Shown: positions 60,697 through 64,000 of the stretch, one piece after another | Numbering within the stretch: position 1 is the stretch's first letter | Layout of the letters: the number at the start of each line of letters is the position of its first letter | NCBI GenBank assembly: GCA_913060475.1 | Contig: CAJXSD010000005.1 | Location: 1-64,000, forward strand | DNA: 64,000 nt | From: an uncultured Paracoccaceae bacterium | GTDB taxonomy: Bacteria; Pseudomonadota; Alphaproteobacteria; Rhodobacterales; Rhodobacteraceae | Reading direction: 5' to 3' | The notes under the pieces: generated by a model | What the model saw: only the letters and a program-made list of their open reading frames with translations | What the model was told of the DNA's origin: nothing | Databases searched by the model: none | Program-made: the position numbers and the translations under genes

Positions 60697-62571
60697 ATGA
60701 GCTTTCAGACGATCGATGACATGATCGCCATTGAAAACGCTTGCGCGTTTGAAGATTTGGGGTTGGAAAAAACCCTCTATCGCGTGTTGTCAAATACCGC
60801 CCAGAAATTTCCGCAACGTCCTGCTGTGACATTCCAATTGATGTCAGGTCCCAAGGATCCCGCCGAAACAATGACGTGGTCGCAGCTGCATTCCAAAACA
60901 ACGCAGGCCGCGAATATGTTTCGCGCCTTGGGCGTGGGGCCATCGGATGTTGTGGCCTATATCCTGCCAAATTCCAATGAAACGGTGCTGACCCTGTTGG
61001 GGGGCGCGGTTGCGGGCATTGTGAACCCGATCAACCCCTTGTTAGAACCCGAACAAATGGGCGCAATCCTGCGTGAAACAGGGGCCAAGGTTGTCGTCAC
61101 GCTTAAGGCATTCCCAAAAACCGATATTGCACAGAAAACCGCCGCCGCTGTTGCGCTGGCGCCGAATGTGACCTCGGTGATCGAGGTGGATCTAAACCGC
61201 TATCTGACCCCGCCCAAATCGTGGATTGTGCCACTGGTACGCCCCAAAAACCCGGTGTCCCACACCGCCAAGGTTTATGATTTCAACACACTGTTGCGCC
61301 AACACAATACGACCCTAGATTTTGAGGACGTGAAGCAAGACCGTGTTGCCGCCTATTTCCACACGGGCGGTACCACGGGGATGCCCAAGGTGGCGCAGCA
61401 TTTGTATTCTGGCATGATTTACAACGGTTGGTTGGGACATCGGTTGCTGTTTACCGAACAGGACAATGTGATTTGTCCGCTGCCGCTGTTCCATGTGTTT
61501 GCCAGCCATGTGATTTTGATGGCCATGGTGGCCTCTGGCGCACATGTGGTATTCCCAACGCCTGCGGGCTATCGCGGGGATGGGGTGTTTGATAATTTCT
61601 GGAAATTGATTGAACGGTGGAAAATTACATTCATCATCACCGTGCCAACCGCCATTTCCGCCCTGATGCAGCGCCCTGTTGATGCGGATATTTCGTCGGT
61701 GAAAACGTCGTTTTCGGGATCGGCCCCGCTGCCATTGGAACTGTTCCGCCGGTTCGAAGAGGCAACAGGCGTCACCATCGTCGAAGGCTATGGCCTGACC
61801 GAGGCCACCTGTCTGGTGTCCTGCAACCCGCCGGATGGAGAGAAAAAGGTGGGATCCGTTGGTCTGCGCTTTCCCTATACGGACGTGCGGATTGTCAAAC
61901 GCGTTGACGGCGAAATGGTCGAATGTGCCACCGATGAAATTGGGGAAATCTGTGTCGCCAGCCCCGGCGTCTGGGGGGGCAACACCTATACCGAGGCGGA
62001 TAAAAACCGCGATCTGTATTATAACGACCGCTATCTGCGCACAGGCGATTTGGGCCGGATCGACGGCGACAATTACCTGTGGATTACGGGGCGTGCCAAG
62101 GATTTGATCATTCGTGGCGGTCACAACATCGACCCCGCCCTGATCGAAGAGGCGCTGTTGGCGCATGATGCCGTGGCCTTTGCCGGTGCGATTGGTCAGC
62201 CTGATCCCCATGCGGGCGAAATGCCCTGCGCCTATGTTGAATTGGTGGCAGATGCCTCGGTGACAACCGACGAATTGATGGCGCTGTGCCAGGACCGCGT
62301 CACCGAACGCGCAGCCCTGCCCAAATACATCGAGGTTTTGGACGAGCTGCCCAAAACCGCCGTAGGCAAGGTGTTCAAACCCGACCTGCGCAAAAGCGCG
62401 ATCACCCGTGTGTTCAATGCGGCCCTGTCTGATGCCGGATTGGATTGCCATGTCGTGGCCGTCATTGACGACAAAAAACGCGGGCTGGTGGCGCAAATTT
62501 CGACCTGCGGTGATCAGGATGCAGTGGCCCGCGCTCTGGGGGCCTTCCCAACCGGATGGGAATGGGCCTAG
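60697..62571 (+). CDS. Acyl-CoA synthetase (AMP-forming)
   Basis: A 624-residue ANL-superfamily enzyme with AAGGGAGA before the ATG. The P-loop YFHTGGTTGMPKVAQ is near residue 222, GYGLTEAT near 363, the hinge YLRTGDLGRIDGDNYLWITGRAKDLI near 447-472 and the C-terminal lysine in LPKTAVGKVFK near 552. It activates a carboxylic acid to acyl-AMP and acyl-CoA. An extended N-terminus of about 60 residues and a C-terminal tail of about 50 make it longer than typical short-chain members; a fatty or aromatic acid is likely. A strong terminator follows. Confidence 0.92.
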   Translation: MSFQTIDDMIAIENACAFEDLGLEKTLYRVLSNTAQKFPQRPAVTFQLMSGPKDPAETMTWSQLHSKTTQAANMFRALGVGPSDVVAYILPNSNETVLTLLGGAVAGIVNPINPLLEPEQMGAILRETGAKVVVTLKAFPKTDIAQKTAAAVALAPNVTSVIEVDLNRYLTPPKSWIVPLVRPKNPVSHTAKVYDFNTLLRQHNTTLDFEDVKQDRVAAYFHTGGTTGMPKVAQHLYSGMIYNGWLGHRLLFTEQDNVICPLPLFHVFASHVILMAMVASGAHVVFPTPAGYRGDGVFDNFWKLIERWKITFIITVPTAISALMQRPVDADISSVKTSFSGSAPLPLELFRRFEEATGVTIVEGYGLTEATCLVSCNPPDGEKKVGSVGLRFPYTDVRIVKRVDGEMVECATDEIGEICVASPGVWGGNTYTEADKNRDLYYNDRYLRTGDLGRIDGDNYLWITGRAKDLIIRGGHNIDPALIEEALLAHDAVAFAGAIGQPDPHAGEMPCAYVELVADASVTTDELMALCQDRVTERAALPKYIEVLDELPKTAVGKVFKPDLRKSAITRVFNAALSDAGLDCHVVAVIDDKKRGLVAQISTCGDQDAVARALGAFPTGWEWA

Positions 62572-62601
62572 TCACCCGGGATCATATATTGAAGTTTTAA
62601 G

Positions 62602-62643
62602 CCCCCGCACTAGGTTTGGATAGTAACAGTGCGGGGGTTTTTT
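62602..62643 (+). terminator. Strong terminator overlapping the next ribosome site
   Basis: CCCCCGCACT (62602-62611) pairs with AGTGCGGGGG (62628-62637), followed by six T. The ATG of the next gene begins at 62644. The GGGGG of the 3' stem arm is the only candidate ribosome site for that gene, six bases upstream. Confidence 0.88.
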
Positions 62644-63381
62644 ATGGCATGTGAAAGCGTTTTATTGCTGGGGTCCGGTCCAAATGCAACCGATGCCCGG
62701 GCCTGGTCTGATCATCCCTTTGAACGTATTGTCGCGATCAATAACGCATGGGCTGTGCGCCCGGACTGGACCGATTTGGTGTATCCTTATGATTTCGCGC
62801 ATAACAGGATGCCCAAAACCTTGGCCGCAGGTCAAAGGTTGGTGCCAGACGTTGATTTCATTCCCGTTCAAAATGACTATGGCGGTGTGGTCTATGCGGG
62901 GGCAACCATGGCCTTTACCGCGGGGTATTGGGTGTTGGGGGCCTTGCGTCCGAAAATACTGGCCTATCTGGGGTGTGATATGGTCTACACCCAATCAGGG
63001 GCCAGCCATTTTTACGGGCAGGGGGCGCCCGACCCTTTGCGCGATGATCCCACGTTGATGTCGCTTGACGCTAAATCTGCACGGTTTTACGCGCATGCGC
63101 GGCGGCAAGGCTGTCAGGTGGTAAACCTGTCTACTGCGGACGACACACGGCTGTGCTGTCCCCGTGCGCGGATCGACGATTTAGGTCAACCCGACGCGTG
63201 GGATCTGGACCATGACCTGGTCGAACATGCCTTGGCCCGCGAGGCGCAGTTGGGATATTTTTTTCCCGATGGACAGTACTGGAATTCGGACAGGGCTATA
63301 GACCGCGCTGCCATTGCTGAATTGGATGATCTGTGGCTGCGCTGCGTTAAACAGCCTGCTTTTGCGGGTCATCATAGCTGA
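62644..63381 (+). CDS. Uncharacterised protein, nucleotide/glycosyl-transfer-like start
   Basis: A 245-residue protein starting directly after a terminator T-run; a GTG five codons earlier sits inside the hairpin. The opening SVLLLGSGPNATDARAWSDH and IVAINNAWAVRPDWTDLVY resemble the nucleotide-binding edge of sialyltransferase/DUF115-like glycosyltransferases. LAYLGCDMVYTQSGASHFYG is a possible active-site loop. The family is not recognised with confidence. Its 3' end overlaps the convergent ArsR-type gene by 35 bp. Confidence 0.65.
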   Translation: MACESVLLLGSGPNATDARAWSDHPFERIVAINNAWAVRPDWTDLVYPYDFAHNRMPKTLAAGQRLVPDVDFIPVQNDYGGVVYAGATMAFTAGYWVLGALRPKILAYLGCDMVYTQSGASHFYGQGAPDPLRDDPTLMSLDAKSARFYAHARRQGCQVVNLSTADDTRLCCPRARIDDLGQPDAWDLDHDLVEHALAREAQLGYFFPDGQYWNSDRAIDRAAIAELDDLWLRCVKQPAFAGHHS

Positions 63382-63691
63382 CCGAACAGAACATATTATA
63401 CAACAAATTGATCAGCTGTGCGGTGTTGTCGTCGGCCAGCGAATAATAAATTGTTTTGCCCTCGCGCCGCGTGGTCACCATGCCATCATCGCGCAGGCGC
63501 GCCAACATTTGACTGACCGCAGCTTGGCGACAGTTCAGGATTTCCTCTAATTCGCCCACAGATTTTTCGCCCGACCCCAAATGGCATAGGATCATCAATC
63601 GCCCTTCGTGGGCCAGTGTTTTCAAAAAACTGGCCGCCATACCGGCGTTGTGTTCCATATCCTTGGGGGGCGGTTTCAATTTATCTGGCAT
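63347..63691 (-). CDS. ArsR-family repressor, SqrR/BigR-like persulfide sensor
   Basis: A 114-residue winged-helix protein (LAHEGRLMILCHLGSGEKSVGELEEILN, then AAVSQMLARLRDDGMVTTRREGKTIYYSL). Cysteines C36 and C102 are 66 residues apart, the same spacing as Cys41/Cys107 in SqrR and Cys42/Cys108 in BigR, which form a polysulfide link on sulfide exposure. A third cysteine, C54, is extra. It is expected to repress sulfide-oxidation genes; none lies beside it in the window. A palindrome in its promoter is a candidate autoregulatory site. Confidence 0.82.
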   Translation of the reverse strand: MPDKLKPPPKDMEHNAGMAASFLKTLAHEGRLMILCHLGSGEKSVGELEEILNCRQAAVSQMLARLRDDGMVTTRREGKTIYYSLADDNTAQLINLLYNMFCSVSYDDPQKQAV

Positions 63692-63722
63692 CGCTGATCT
63701 ACCTAACTAAACACATTCTATT

Positions 63723-63734
63723 ATACATATGTAT
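63723..63734. promoter_or_regulatory. Palindrome in the ArsR-type promoter
   Basis: ATACATATGTAT is a perfect 12-bp palindrome 32 bp before the repressor start, in an AT-rich promoter stretch. It may be the repressor's operator. Confidence 0.5.
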
Positions 63735-63760
63735 TTCGCAAGGCGCAAGTCAACTAAACC

Positions 63761-64000
63761 CTAAACCTCTTTGATTGGCGCTCCTCCGGCAAAGCTGTTG
63801 CCGTTTTGGTAATCGCATGGCGCGTCTTGCATCATTAAATGCAGGCCCGTGCCGGTAAAGGGATGCGCGCGGGCCAAGTCTTCGTCCACGTCAATGCCCA
63901 GCCCGGGGACCGTTGGGGCAGGGATATAGCCGTTATCCACCCGAATGGACCCACGGATTAATCTGTCGTGGAATTCGGTTTCGATCGTTTCTGCAATCAA
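63761..64000 (-). CDS. Mandelate racemase/muconate lactonizing enzyme family protein, C-terminus only
   Basis: Only the last 79 or so residues are in the window; the 5' part lies beyond 64000. The segment RLIRGSIRVDNGYIPAPTVPGLGIDVDEDLARAHPF is the typical C-terminal capping end of enolase-superfamily sugar-acid dehydratases (MR/MLE family). The glycine-rich PGLGIDVDED is well conserved. No catalytic residues are covered, so the reaction cannot be named. Confidence 0.75.
   Translation of the reverse strand: MIAETIETEFHDRLIRGSIRVDNGYIPAPTVPGLGIDVDEDLARAHPFTGTGLHLMMQDAPCDYQNGNSFAGGAPIKEV

Noticed and set aside
61315-62496. A 393-codon open frame antisense to the acyl-CoA synthetase
   Set aside because: It mirrors a clear ANL enzyme with intact motifs; the antisense protein has no recognisable domain and is a by-product of codon bias.
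1-64000. CRISPR arrays or long tandem repeats
   Set aside because: No regularly spaced direct repeats were seen; the only protein-level repeats are the RTX and collagen-like blocks.

Overview
The window reads as chromosome of a marine alphaproteobacterium of the Roseobacter/Rhodobacteraceae type. This is an inference from gene content and order: TRAP transporter plus Gfo/Idh/MocA dehydrogenase clusters, a ribH-like/nusB pair, MmcB, a DUF6324 protein, a tRNA-His without an encoded G-1, and RTX-tailed secreted proteins. No phage integrase, plasmid gene or CRISPR array was seen. The only insertion-sequence trace is a decayed IS630-type transposase end.

Positions 1-6100 hold a compact inositol-type catabolic locus: a class II aldolase cut by the window edge, iolB and a single-domain iolC on the minus strand, two Gfo/Idh/MocA dehydrogenases on the plus strand, and a LacI regulator. 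Near-identical 18-bp palindromes lie between the divergent operons and in front of the regulator, so its regulon can be read from the DNA.

Positions 6150-14130 hold housekeeping and small-molecule genes: a 2H phosphoesterase (DUF1045), two tandem Lin0512 proteins, trmL, a phytanoyl-CoA dioxygenase-like enzyme, two ureohydrolases flanking an MFS transporter and an MDR reductase, and a SOUL heme-binding protein.

Positions 14300-35660 hold the most interesting region, a long plus-strand catabolic cluster behind a second LacI regulator. It contains two FA_hydroxylase-superfamily membrane di-iron proteins, an ABC importer with two binding proteins, three permeases and one ATPase, and a MocA/MocC/MocD/MocE-like set (dehydrogenase, TIM-barrel isomerase, desaturase-fold oxygenase, Rieske ferredoxin). 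A second TIM-barrel isomerase, a diverged PanB homologue, another dehydrogenase and iolG, iolC-DUF2090, iolD and iolB follow. The layout suggests import of a substituted inositol, such as an O-methyl-inositol or rhizopine-like inosamine, oxidative removal of the substituent, and feeding of the ring into the iol pathway. No iolE and no ferredoxin reductase lie in the window.

Positions 35670-42210 hold a GntR-controlled TRAP locus (dehydrogenase, DctPQM, AroE-like dehydrogenase, HpcH/HpaI aldolase). Positions 42210-43460 are gene-poor and hold the IS630 relic. Positions 43450-52270 are core genome: four tRNAs, rlmB, a ribH-like gene lacking the usual catalytic motif, nusB, a probable 6S RNA, mmcB, lepA and others. 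Positions 52300-58240 hold surface or secreted proteins: a DUF2793/collagen-like tail-fibre-like protein and two convergent RTX proteins, one with a glycosidase-like fold. An AT-rich regulatory stretch, an exporter ABC protein, an acyl-CoA synthetase, a protein whose ribosome site overlaps a terminator, a SqrR/BigR-like persulfide sensor and the end of an enolase-superfamily gene close the window.
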